64,000 nucleotides of DNA from Sphagnum compactum (taxonomy: Eukaryota > Bryophyta > Sphagnopsida > Sphagnales): contig OZ234502.1 in assembly GCA_965153455.1 (NCBI GenBank), positions 8,215,495 through 8,279,494 on the forward strand, in the 5' to 3' direction. Below the pieces are notes generated by a model. That model was not told the origin of the DNA and ran no database searches. It saw only the letters and a list, made by a program, of their open reading frames with translations. Both the position numbers and the translations under genes were made by a program. Below, in pieces: positions 11,970 to 23,419 of this stretch; position 1 is the stretch's first letter; each line of letters begins with the position of its first letter.

Positions 11970-14320
11970 TGGTAAAATCAATCTTCAACATCATCCCCCT
12001 TTTCAATTCGGATTACGTCTTCAAACATTTTTTACACTACTCTTCCATAATTGTAGCCTTTGTTTCCTCTACCCTAACATCTACCCCTAAGTCTTTTGTT
12101 GCAACAGCAAGACTTATTGCAAGACTTAGTGCAATGGAAAGAGGGACACTAGTTGTTCCAATTATATCGAAATCAAAGTCCCTCCTTCCATATCGGATTC
12201 AACCATCAAATTTGCATGCTCATCCTTGACAGTCGTGGTAGAAAACATCTAATCAACTATTCCGCCAAAAAAGGCTAGAACAAGTGTAGTACCTTTGACT
12301 TCATCGAAACCATCTATAGCACCAAAGAAAATCCTAGAACTGAAAATTACTTTAGGTTTGATAGGTTGCAATTTCGATGCGACTACCAAATCCACCTCCA
12401 TCTTCCCACCTTCACCTTACTCCTCACTTCCATGTGTATAGAATTCGGATGCAGATCTAGAGTGGGCTTTGCACGTTGCTAGAATCAAAAGGCGACATCA
12501 CCAAATGTGACATCATTCATCAGTAGGTCTCTCAGCATAGCTAGTACAATTCTTTGTCTTTCTGATAGGACTCAAATGCCTCCCAAATAATTTCACCAAC
12601 TTGTTCCTTCCACAACTCCCATTATTCAGCTTGACTTCTTTTACTCCTCTTCTAATAAATGAAAAGTTATGCCTTCATCAAAGCATGTTCCATTTAAGTT
12701 GTTGAATTCCTCCATCCGGTGGTGGTAGAGGTTTGTGAGTTCCACCCTTTGCCTCAATGCCCTCATCTACTTTGCTAAGGAATCCAACTCCTCCTAAATA
12801 ACATTAGGATTCTACCATACCTCCTCCAAATCTTGTTACAACAACCAGATTTTTTTGGTTGACTGCTGCAGTTCCAGTTGTTACTTTTGCATAGTTTCAA
12901 TAAATGATTCATTTTGCCCCTCCAACCGCTATACCTTCCCTTTTGTCGAAATGATTATTTTTTTGGTAAGGATCAAAGATTACTCCACCACCTTCCGATT
13001 GATCTACTCCTACTCTAAAACTTTGCTTGAGTTTAACTTGTCTCAAATCGATTGAACCCAACATCTTATCAATTTTGATAAGGCGTTTATGGAGATCAAG
13101 TAACTCATTTCGATAGTTGGAATTTTTAGTTTCAAACCCCTAAACCCTCTTCCTTGTGCCTTCCAAGTTCTGCAACTCGATCTACATATGTTGTATGGAA
13201 AGAGCATCTTGTTAGTTGGCCTTCTTCAATTGCAGCAACTGGCCTTTCATGTTCGCTACCTCTTGCAAATTTTTCTACATCATTTCCTCTACAACGTCCT
13301 TTTTGGTTATGGCCAACTGAAAAGCTATTGAGATGTTAACCACCATTTACGCAAACTTTTTCAACCAAAATAAATTGTCCTGCAAAGTCTTTAGTGAAGA
13401 CAAAACGTAAGTATCTATGATCATTTCAATTCTAGTAGGTGGAGGAAAAAAGTCCACCTCGTACCGAAAATGAAATATTAGAGGGGTGGTGGTCTTCAAC
13501 TACCTCACCTAAACTCTGTGCAATGGTTCCACTGAAAAAATATTTCAATGGAGTATCCAAATCTTGTATATTTCCTACCAAAATTACTTTTCCTTCCAAG
13601 TGTTGATGCAACTAATTAGAGAAATTTGTAAAGGTTTCAGTACCTACATGCGTCGGATGCGCTTCTAATTGAAGTCTTGCACTGAATAACTATTCAGTCC
13701 AAACCAAACTTGGGTTCAACGTACTGCCCTTTTTCCGAGGACTTGACGATTCTGGTGATCACTCTACTTCCCTAGCAAAAGTATAGGATTCCAGGGACAA
13801 AGCTGGCCCAAATTTCAAGATTTCAACGCTAATAGTAGCATGGTCAAGATTTTTGATTGCTTTGAGGTTTTCAATTGGGTACTCATCCCACCGATTTCTT
13901 CAACATCCTCCATCTCCTTGTTGAGCTCAATGGGTGCGCACCAAAAATGTGTTCTTGGAACTATGTTGCTTTTGTAGCTTGAGCTTCTAGTACTGGTTCG
14001 GCAGCACCTTCCTCCTCCTTGTTTGATTTCGGTAGGATGAATGTCGAATCTATTGGAAACAAATTCCGAAGCAAGATGTCTACCGCCTGGATAGCTCTGA
14101 ATTCGGTGATGTCCCTACTTACATCAAGTTTTGTCGATACAAATAGATCTTGCAACCTGTTATAAAGGTTGTTGAAGACTATAATAGACCAGCTCACTTT
14201 CACCCCTTGCTTGGCCAACATTACAAAGCTCATCAATTTTTTTGCCACGTAGGTGAATTGACTGCCTTTCAACCAAATTACTTGGATAAATGCCGGTAAT
14301 CTAGTTGCATACATTCTTTT
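11970..14320 (-). pseudogene. Decayed long coding-like region, possible retroelement remnant
   Basis: On the minus strand one frame from 14314 to about 13961 is open for 117 codons (ATRLPAFIQVIWLKG..., rich in charged and hydrophobic residues). Coding-like sequence then continues in shifting frames with many stops down to about 11970, including Lys/Gln/Leu-rich stretches that look like coiled coil. I recognise no reverse transcriptase, integrase, protease or zinc-knuckle motif. It could be the gag-like part of a dead retroelement or an unrelated dead gene; this is a low-confidence guess. Confidence 0.25.
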
Positions 14321-15244
14321 GAAAAAGGAAACCTTCCATCCTTCTCAGTCGACAAGTGCTTCCAATGGAATATTTTTTTGGTAAATTGCCGCCTCCTTTT
14401 TTTTCCCTTTCCTTGGTCGACTTGGGCAGTAATTTGTTGATACTTATTACTGGTAGGCTTAGCATCTCGACCACCATATTTTCATGTTGAAAATCGGAAC
14501 TCCTTGTACAACCGATTCTATAATTTCTAGATTGAATTGAGTGATGGCCTGTAGAAACTCCTTCACCAGTGGCCAGATCAGATTCAACTACATCCTAAAC
14601 AAACCAAAAATGTTGATGTGATGAGCCCACTCTATATCTCTTTTGGCAATCCACTAATGGAATTTCTCCATCTCCAAAATAATGATTTTTCCCCTATTGG
14701 AAAAAATCACTACCATTTTTTTTCTCTCCTTTTTTGTCTTCACAGTCAAATTTTATTGCAATCTGGCTGCCACTCGGTTCTAATTTTACATTCTCGCTCC
14801 TCTTCATCTTTTCTACCATCTCTTTGCTGATGCATCTTCTCATCTTCATCCCTGCTTTATTGAAAAGACAATGTTATGTTGTGCTACGTTGTTTCCCTTG
14901 TTGTCATCATGTGGACTTCTCTTCGTTCATTTTTGTGATTGCTTTGGTCTTGATTCCCTCATCATTAAAAATGTGAAAATCAGAAACTTATGGAATCTAA
15001 AAGTAAAAATTATGTAAGAATTGGTAACAAGTAAGGTAATGAACACTCTCACATTGGAAAACCATCACATATCAAATGATCAAGAAATTGTGAAATTCTT
15101 GTAAAAAGGTTGCATGTTTGGTTTATAAGAACATGGTGATAACCTCATGCATCATTTTGTTTTTGGTATTCTCTTTCTTCATGTGCATAATAAGGTTTTT
15201 AGATGAATACTTTGCACTGCATGTTGTCATCATTTTTTTCTTGA
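14321..15244. other. Intergenic, nothing recognised
   Basis: T-rich DNA with short open frames lacking known motifs. I searched it specifically for the missing 5' exons of the sterol oxidase downstream and found none. Confidence 0.4.
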
Positions 15245-15640
15245 AAATATGTTTTGATTATTGTTACCAAATTTTTGGCTTGATCCAATTCCTAGACTAT
15301 TACTTGATGCACCTATCAAGGAAGTGACTTTTGACCAACCCCTGGCTTACTATTTATCCCTATCTTTAGTACATTTTGCCAACATTTTTAGCCCCTTTTT
15401 GTTTGGACTATAGGTTGATGCACCTCTTGGAAACTTAGACTTTCGATCAACTCTTCACCTTCTCCATGTTAATATTTTTAATTCAATTTGTCAACATTTC
15501 AAGCCCATTTAACTTGGACTACTACTTAATGCACTATTAGAAGTAGATTTTTGGCCAATTTCTTGTCCTCTTTATGTCCCTATCCTCAATTCGCTTTGCC
15601 AACATTTCTAGCCCATTTCTTTTGGACTACCACTTGATGC
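15245..15640 (+). repeat. 111-bp tandem array running into the SMO2 exon
   Basis: Three full units plus a partial one. The landmark TTGATGCAC recurs at about 15305, 15416, 15527 and 15635, giving periods of 111, 111 and 108 bp. Each unit also carries TTTGCCAACATTT-TAGCCC-TTTGGACTA. The last landmark is the beginning of the sequence that reads as sterol oxidase exon (LMHYPVF). Confidence 0.85.
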
Positions 15641-17168
15641 ACTACCCTGTGTTCAAGTACATGGGATTCACAGTCAACTGCCCTTACCATCCTGGTAAGT
15701 CTTTGTCATGGTGGTACATGCTATGCACTTTGATGTGAATGGTTGGCATCAAAGGGAAAGCATGACATGTCATACTTTTGAGGTAATCATGTTACAATGT
15801 TTGCAAAAACTGAAGGCTGGGGGTCAAAGGACATGCAGGAAGGTGATGTCCTTTCAGATCCTATCATATTTTATCTTGGAGGATTTCATATTTATTGGGG
15901 AACCGCTTCCTGCACACTAAGTGGCTCTACAAGCATGTTCACAGTGTTCATCATGAGTATGTACCATGTACCTCTCTTTTCTCTTCTATGCGGACACACA
16001 TTTCTTAACATTGCTGTAGTGTTCTTGTGAATTGTAGTTTCTTAGTGGACGGTACAAAGTACAAAGAACTTGAAGACAAATTTTCTTTCTAGTATGTACT
16101 CTTAGTTGGCATTCAGTATATTTGAATTGTTCCAATGATATGTTTAGCTTGTGTATGGGGATGCTTACGGATGGGTGCAGTTGATCAGTAATAAACACAA
16201 AATGAGGAGCACCCGTGCAGCTTATGTGACTATACTGTGAGTGATTTATGGTGTGGTGGGATGCATGTTAGGTATGCGACACCATTTGGCTTGACCTCAG
16301 AGTATGCTCATCCCCTTGAGATTCTATTTCTTGGATTTGCCACCATCTTTGGACATGCCATAACTGGCCCACACTTGCTCACTCTTTGGGTTTGGATGAC
16401 CGTTCGGGTGCTGGAGACTGTTGAGGCTCACTGTGGTTATGACTTCCCATGGAGCCTTTCCAGATTCCTTCCCATCTATGGAGGGTACAAAGCTTACTTC
16501 TTACTGGTGCCTGCTTCGAAGAAACTCATCATTGTTGGGGGTACCTAGTGTTGACATGTGCAGTTCTAATTACATTGGTGTTACAGTTTGACTTCTGTGA
16601 ACCCAGCAATAGAGTCTTTTCTCTTAGTGCAATTCAAGGATATGGAGTCAAATGCTGGGGTTATTATGTCTTAGCTTATGTTCTGTGCAACTTTGCTTTG
16701 TGACAGTGCTGATTTTCATGACTATCATCATCGGCTGCTTTACACAAAGTCAGGGAACTACTCATCAACTTTCACTTACATGGACTGGTGAGAATTGTCT
16801 CCCTTCTTGCAGTTCTTTGCTGATTGTAGTAATCAACCAAATTTCTTCTCATACTACTGTCTTTCACACATCTTCGTTTCAGACCATGATCTTGTTCATG
16901 ATGACTTACCTGCACACCTTTCTCTGGAGTAAGTCACTTGTGAGGAAATTCATTTGTCCTTTGCCTGGTTATGCTTCCAAGATTCAGTGTAAGCCCTGTA
17001 GATTCTTGCAGATTTTATATCAAAGATGCTGACTTTGCTGTTGTGATGGTAATGCATAGGATATTTGGTACAGACAAGGGCTACAGAAAACTCAAGGCCT
17101 TGAAGAGAAACGAGGATCACAGTGAGAATATTGTGCGAGAGGTGGATAATCTGGTCAAGGCAGAGTGA
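15621..17168 (+). pseudogene. SMO2: SMO2-type 4-alpha-methylsterol oxidase, 5'-truncated and frameshifted
   Basis: Homologue of plant SMO2 (ER membrane di-iron enzyme of C-4 sterol demethylation). Five exons: about 15621-15694, 15839-15956, 16272-16484, 16707-16797, 17060-17168 (stop TGA). The last three are intact with clean GT-AG borders and keep phase: YATPFGLTSEYAHP through FPWSLSRFLPIYGG, the His box in DFHDYHHRLLYTKSGNYSST, and the end IFGTDKGYRKL to VKAE. The first two carry three apparent single-base deletions: near 15677 (between the VFKYMGFTV and PLPSW frames), near 15891 (in the T run before the YWG codons) and near 15904 (inside the codon of the first His-box residue before FLHTKW). 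No exon for the N-terminal 80 or so residues is found, and a tandem array abuts the first exon. This is either a recent pseudogene or partly assembly error; the intact 3' half argues that any decay is young. Confidence 0.8.
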
Positions 17169-19795
17169 AACAAAGACTTCTAAGAGAGTAATTGATTGAG
17201 CATCTCTTTCAATCAGCAGCAGAAAAGTGATGGCAGTTTGGACAACAATGGAGGACCCTTGTCCTCTGCTATGTTTCAGGCAGTCAGTTGTGCTTGTGTT
17301 GTTTGTATATCATATGGTAGAAAGGCTCTTTGGAATGTTTAATTCCATGATTTTTATAGCAATGCATTTGAAGTTCTAGAGGGAGCTAGGGGACCTACTA
17401 TTGAGAATGATTTTGGAGAATTGAATTTGTGGATCTGTGTACTTTTAGCTGAGACTTTCTCAGGTGAACCGTTTGCACACCAATAAAAAGTCAATGTTTT
17501 GTTCAACTTTGTCAGATTTTGTTTTGGGTTTCTAATGCATTGGGGTATCCTCCTTGCACATGGGTTCTATTTCTCGGTGGGTTCTTTGTCAGATAGTTGA
17601 TTGAAAAATCCAAACTGGAAAAATTCAAACAGCCTGAACCCTAATTAGAGGCTCATAGCCCTGAGGAGGGTATAAGCCTGAAGGTGAGGTCCAAAAGTTA
17701 GGGGAGGTCATTGATAGTTGACCTTGAGCTTTGCCAGATAAGGGCTTGTGTGAGGTGGAGCCAGGCACAGGTCTGATTCTCAGAATACTCAGTCAAAGGG
17801 ATTTGCAGAGGAATTTTTTCTCATTAGAAAATAGTTTTCCATATACCTGTGCTGATTTCTTCTTTTGTTTGAGTGATCACTGAAACAAAACAAAAGGAAA
17901 ATTGTGAGGCCTTTTCCATATAGATGGAGTTCCATTTTGCGAAAGCCTTACAAACACAGAAAGAAAAAATATGTTCTGTAAGGTGCTCTTTGATTACAAA
18001 AGAAAATTTGGTGCAAGTCTTCAAGTAGTGTGCAATTCTTTAGGTCCCATCTGAAGTTAGCACCCTAGGCCAAATATTAAACTTGTCACATTAATGTATA
18101 AAACAGTTATCAACCGGGAGTACAAATCTTGCTTACTCTTTGCAAAGTGCAAGCCCAATAAATGATTTTTTTTTTTGCAAAGATCCACACAAATTCAAAA
18201 AAAAAAATCCTGTACAAAATACATCACCAAAAAGAATACAAAGAGTAACAAGCATTTCAAAAAACATCCCAAAGATATCACAAGGTCCAATTTGAACCAT
18301 GGTTAGTAGTGTTGGGTGGTTTTTTAGTTTTTCAAAGACTAAATAGAGGTGTCTCAGGCAAATAGAGGTGGAGTCTTTAGAGTTATATAAAATAGTCTAT
18401 ACAGCTATATAAAAGATATGAATTCAAACAGAACCTCAACAACTGCCTCCAAAAAATACAGGCACAACATTAAAAGTGCAATTTAAGATATCACAATATT
18501 TCTTGAAGCTCAACAAATAAAGTCCAAAAAGCTTCTGTGCAGGCACCAAGCCTTAAACAGTTACAATCTGTTTCAGAATTTGTCTTGCTCTTAAACTTGG
18601 TTGTTGTTGCATTTTGCAGACGGACAAGGGGACGGTATTTTGGTTTGGCAGCAGCCACTGTGCTGAGTACATGCAAGCAACGTTTCTTATGATTGGCAGT
18701 TGGAACATGACCTGATCTATTTTGAGTTTTCATCCTTCTGTGCTTATTCACAAAACCTATGAATTCTGCCATTTAGACAAGCTACTTGAAATACATGCTT
18801 GGGAATTAAGAGGTGCTAGCATATTTGTGGGAACTGAAGTGAAAAGGATTTAAAACCTCACGCTCTGGGTTTGTCTGCAAGCAAGATTAGAAGCACGTAT
18901 TTTTCTTCACGTTATAAGAACAGCTTTCATGTGGTATCGAGCATCAAAACAATAAATCCTCTTTTCAAAGCTGAAAATTGATTGGTCATTTTATCAGCAG
19001 TTATAGTCTCAAATGTGTTTGGACCATAGAAGTAGTTACAGCTTGCTTCCGCCCAAACGGCATCTGTTGAACTGACCTATCAACTATTAGACTGCTTGTA
19101 ACATTCCAAATGACTTGTAGAGCACAAGTTCTGTGAAATACCCGAGTCTGTTCAAGGACATGGGTTTTCTGACTTGTCATTGTTTGACCTTCTGATTCTA
19201 ATTATGTTGAGTGGAGGGCAAAAACAAAAGTGCAGAATCACACTTTCAGTTGTCACAACATATGCACCGGAAAATTATATTAAGCATACATAATTTCACA
19301 AATCTCTCATGCAATGCAAGCTCCAGCACTAAAGGAAAACTTTGACACTCTTGAAACATCGATATTAGATATTGAGCTTGTGAGAAGAGAACAATTCCAA
19401 GTGGGGTTTTCTGCAAAACAGTTTGGTAAACAGGTCAGTCATGTCCATAGCTTCGAATCAGCTGTAGCAGAAGGGAAGAGATATATGTACTAAAGAGAAG
19501 TACTGCCGGTCAGCTACTATGGCTAAATGAGATGCCATTTTTTTTTTCAGGGAAGTATGCATAGTACATGATTGTTGGGTTTACGAACTATTAAGTTTTG
19601 ATCTGATCTCGTGTAAAAATCAGTTGACCAGAGTAAAAATCAGTTTCCAATGTTTACATATGATCGGTGAACAGTATCATATGTAACATATTGCTTTGTT
19701 GAGCTATGTAAATCATGTATGAATTTGAGAAAACGTGCCAGCTCAGAAGAAATTACCCATCTGGTGAAAATTCCCAGATAAATGCGCTTTTTCAA
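17169..19795. other. Intergenic, includes SMO2 3' flank
   Basis: An AATAAA lies near 17483, about 315 bp after the SMO2 stop, and could serve polyadenylation. A 93-codon minus-strand frame at 18491-18772 (MAEFIGFVNKHRR...) has no motif I recognise and no supporting neighbouring exons. Otherwise nothing is seen. Confidence 0.4.
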
Positions 19796-19802
19796 CTTTG
19801 AT

Positions 19803-19945
19803 TAGATGGAACTTGTCGCTGAGGTTTGCTGCACTTAGAAGGCCGCCCAGGTCAGGGAAATGCTTGGATTAAGCTGCGCATGAGTGTTTTCTGCAACTGG
19901 ATGGAACTTGTCTCTGAGGTCCGCTGCAGTTAGCAGGGTACTCAG
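19803..19945 (+). repeat. Imperfect direct repeat, about 98 bp apart
   Basis: GATGGAACTTGTC-CTGAGGT-GCTGCA-TTAG occurs near 19806 and again near 19902. The second copy is the outer left arm of the foldback element that follows, so an arm was duplicated. Confidence 0.75.
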
Positions 19946-20320
19946 GACCACGTTAAGACAAGGGATGAGATTAAGTGGTCCGTGAGTGTTTTTCCCGGGG
20001 CTAGAGCCACATGTTATATGCGAAGCCTATGCAATTGCAACACATAACCATGCAACTTACTCTATGACCAGCACATTGGGATGCATATGCATATGTAAAA
20101 GTTACAACAACTTTTAATATGCATGCCAACATGCTCCTCATAGAGTACGTTTAAATGCTCATATGCTACCAGCATTAGCTTCACCCTATAGCATGTGATT
20201 AGAACCGCCTAAAACTCTCACGAGCCGCTTAATCCCATCCTCTGCCCCTCGACAGGGTCCTTGGCGCCCTCTTAACTCCTGCAGACCTTGATACCCGCCA
20301 GAAATTCCAAAGCTTGCTTG
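19890..20320. mobile_element. Long foldback (inverted-repeat) element
   Basis: A snapback structure of about 430 bp centred near 20105. Outer arms of about 100 bp pair: left 19900-20000 (GTCTCTGAGGTCCGCTGCAG..., ATTAAGTGGTCCGTGAGTGT) with right 20208-20315 (AACTCTCACGAGCCGCTTAA..., CTTAACTCCTGCAGACCTTG). Inner arms also pair, for example ACATGTTATATGCGAAGC near 20009 with GCTTCACCCTATAGCATGTG near 20178. The centre is AAAGTTACAACAACTTT. No ORF. Either a MITE or foldback transposon, or a long-hairpin small-RNA source. Confidence 0.7.
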
Positions 20321-20449
20321 CTTGGACCTAGACAGGGCAGCAATCATGTATGATCAACATACTAACCCCAAACAACACAAATTACTGCTCAAGAAAGCAA
20401 TATGATAATGTACATATGTAAATTACAAAGTGAAAACTGCAAGCAATAG

Positions 20450-20756
20450 GGTTGAAAAAAAATTACCAAGCCACAGAATGTGAAGACATCCAAGTAAAAG
20501 CTGAAGATCATGGAATTAACCTTGTCATTGTTCATGACTCATCATGCACTTTCAAAGTCCCGACGAGATACATGAAGCTGATCCAGGAGATTTCTGTTAT
20601 CTTCATGAGTTTACAGGTCCCAACAAACTGCCTTTGATGTATCAGATATCGATCTTGAGACGACTGCTGGTTTCCATTTGCTGAAGGAAGTCAAGATTTG
20701 GAAGGGCATTCCAACCGCCAGCACCTATCTGAATTCAGCACCCTGGCATCCAAACC
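20450..20756. other. Spacer with a 61-codon open frame, not recognised
   Basis: A plus-strand frame (about 20452-20637) is open but shows no known motif. I regard it as chance. Confidence 0.3.
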
Positions 20757-20945
20757 AAAAACCCCCTCTCCGAAATTACTTACAAAGATCAGAACAACAC
20801 AGCGCACACATCAGGCGCAAACCACATCCCCTCTTCGAAGTTACTTACAAAGATCAGAACAACACAGTGCACACATCTGGTGCAAACCAAAACCCCCTTC
20901 GAAGTTACTTACAAAGATCAGAAGAACGTAGAGCACACATCAATA
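20757..20945 (+). repeat. Tandem repeat, 65-bp unit x3
   Basis: Three copies with periods of 65 and 64 bp, anchored by TTACTTACAAAGATCAGAA at 20776, 20841 and 20905, followed by CACA-GCGCACACATC. All three stay open in one frame over this stretch, but the reading is low-complexity and the period of 64 breaks the frame. Confidence 0.85.
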
Positions 20946-20975
20946 TATCGCTTGTAGATGCACCTACCATTGAAT

Positions 20976-21300
20976 ACTACTACTACTACTACTCCATACT
21001 TGAAGACGCAAGCATGCACGATGTAACCATGCGTATTGTTGCAAATGGGTTCGACGATGCTCTTCATATAGCTTTTGGTGAAACACTTCTAGCTGCTCAC
21101 GAGAGATGAATGGGTTCTAGCCTCACGATGTCAAGAGAGGATGAATGCATCATGAATAGGGCCGTTGAAGAAGGAGTACTTGGTTGATGGCTGGTGGAGC
21201 GCGCCGGCGACCTGAGCTGCTTGTCATATGCCTGTGAATGAATGAATGAATGAATGAATGAATGAAGGAAGGAAGGAAGGAAGGACGGACGGATGGACGG
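20976..21300 (+). repeat. Microsatellites (TAC)n, (AATG)n, (GGAA)n, (GGAC)n
   Basis: A (TAC) run near 20977-20993; an AATG run near 21236-21266 grading into GGAA (21263-21284) and GGAC/GGAT units to about 21302. The stepwise change of unit shows local slippage. Confidence 0.9.
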
Positions 21301-21570
21301 ACAACGAATTGGTAATTTATGGGTGGAGCGCGGCGACAGCGCCTGCTCGTTTGCCTTGTCATATGCATGCGAAGAAAGAAAGGACGGACATAGACGCCCA
21401 TAATGTGAAGAGCGAATGCAACATGCCGTTTAAGGGAGTACTTTGGTTGCTGGGTCGAGCGCGGCGCCAGCTGCATGGAAAGCGCAGTTTGAGGGTACTG
21501 TGGTTGCTGGTTGGAGCGCGGCGCCAGGTGCGCTTGTCATGCACGCCAAGAAAGGACGGACATGGACGTC
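21180..21570 (+). repeat. G+C-rich diverged repeats, four copies
   Basis: Four stretches share the order GTTGCTGG(T/G)-GGAGCGCGGCG-(CCAG)-CTTGTCAT-ATGC and then GAAAGGACGGACAT: near 21183, 21321, 21446 and 21505. Two of them end with GAAAGGACGGACATRGACG. They stand out from the A+T-rich surroundings. Confidence 0.65.
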
Positions 21571-21589
21571 TACGGCAGAAACACTAATT

Positions 21590-23139
21590 GTGTTGCTTTA
21601 ATTGTTGGTGTACAAATTTCTGGAATTTCAAAGGAAATGAAATTCATATTAGGTAGGCTACATGAAGTTCATTTGCTTCTTTTTTTTGGATTTCTTTGTT
21701 CTTTTGGATTTGCATTTTTATACTGTAATCATGTAGGTGTTTTTTTTGTTTTCTAGGTGGATTTGAAAGAGTCAATTTATCTTATGCAATTGTTTCTTTT
21801 GCAAGTACATTTCCTTCAGTCCCTATATCTCTCTGTCTCTATAGGTACTTTGCAAGTGAACTGGGGAAGAGTTGTTTATTGGAGATATTGGTTTTTCTAA
21901 ATGTGAAGGTTTATTTTTTATTTTTTAAAGGGTTGGTATTTTGGAAGGTGCATTGGGAAAGTGTCAATTATGCAATTTGTTTCAATATCAGAAGCTCTTG
22001 TAATTGAGACATTGAATATTTTTTGGGTGTGCTTTTCTGCAATCATGTTAAGGTGGATTTGATAAGCATTCATCTATGCAACTGAAAGTTTCAACATCTA
22101 CCTATATTTGTGCGCAGCTCTCTCTCGCTCTCTATGTGTTTTGCAATTGAACTCATGAGAGGTTGATGCAGTTGGGGCATTTAGTTCCAAAATAAAGAAA
22201 TAAAGCATAACAACTAAGTTTAGTAGCATCTTAACTCACATTCCATATTCGAAGAGATCTCCAGAGTCTCTCTCTCTCCAATCAATGAAATTCTCAACAC
22301 CACATTGGTTGGTTGTAGTTATGCTGTTTTCTTAAAACAACGCATCTACATAGGTAATTATTTTTTAAAGCTGTTGGTTCAAGGGTAGTGAGAAAATCAT
22401 TGATGATTATTGTCATGCTGATGGTGCATGGTATAAATTCATTTCAACTGATGAGGTCTTACTTAAAGAAATTTCAGTTAAATATTTTCCTGTATTATTG
22501 ATCCACGGGTTTTTGTATGATGATGACCATCATTTAAGTACAAATGTGGCCAAAATTTAAAATGGTAGTTGTATGGCATTTAAGGTTAGTGGAGCTTTCA
22601 TGCTTTATGAATGACTAAAATAATGCCAATTCCACCATAAAACACACTAGTAGCATACCTAACACAAACACAGTTACAAGGTCAGACTCCTTTAAATGTT
22701 AGGGCTTGCCAATAAAAATCTGGGGTGTTTTGTAAAGAATCCTTTTCGTCCTGAAGAATACAATTTAGTGTAAAAATCTTTATTGACTTATGATTTAATG
22801 CACATGTTTGGCATTGTTGTGTGCATTGTAAATTTCAGGGAAAATATAACATTCAACTCCTAACCATGTTCTTAAAATAATATAAACTGTTGCCATGTCA
22901 TTATGTATTTTCCTTCAAGTAAATCTCAAAAATATATTACTCATAATATACCTTCTGAGAACCAAACTATTAAAAAATAATATTGAGGTAAAACTACATG
23001 TAATGACCAGGGTTATTTTTGTGGTGGATTTTTGCCACTTGGTGACCAAAAACAAAAGGGTTGTGACCTGTTCAAAGGATTTTTTAGGAAAGGAGGCCCA
23101 AAGTCACCATATTTTGGGGGGAACAAAAATTGAATTTGC
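21590..23139. other. Intergenic, nothing recognised
   Basis: T-rich DNA with scattered CT runs (for example near 22118 and 22266). No ORF with known motifs, no splice-linked exons. Confidence 0.4.
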
Positions 23140-23400
23140 CACATTTAGACCATATTAGGTTCTTTTATGTTGCTAGTATAATGCAGGGTTTAGGGTATAC
23201 CCTACTTTCCTCTCTGACCTGTAGCCAAATTTGGCTAAGTTCTCTTGTGGATGATTGCCAGTTGATCAACCTCACAAAATTGGGGAAAAAAAAGGAAAAA
23301 AGGAATATTCAGTAAAATTTGGTGATATTTCAGAAAAATAGAAAAATCCCTTTTGTGTGTGTAGGCAATTGAGGCAATCTATGGTGATTTCTTCATAAAA
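23140..23400 (+). repeat. AAATTTGGCTA-family repeat, copy at 23 kb
   Basis: Core near 23221-23283: GCCAAATTTGGCTAAG, then TTGTGGATGATTGCCA, then ACCTCACAAAATTG. The same ordered phrases occur near 36740-36807, in inverse near 37430-37490, and as an inverted pair at 55005-55135. Confidence 0.7.
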
Positions 23401-23419
23401 AAGGAAAATTATGACAGAA

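Noticed and set aside
13961-14314. 117-codon minus-strand ORF as a real gene
   Set aside because: Flanking sequence is coding-like but riddled with stops; no recognised domain, so kept only as a decayed region.
15621-17168. Intact sterol oxidase gene
   Set aside because: As written, three frameshifts break the first two exons and no N-terminal exon is found; listed as pseudogene with assembly error as an alternative.
18491-18772. 93-codon minus-strand ORF
   Set aside because: No motif, no supporting exons, composition not clearly protein-like.
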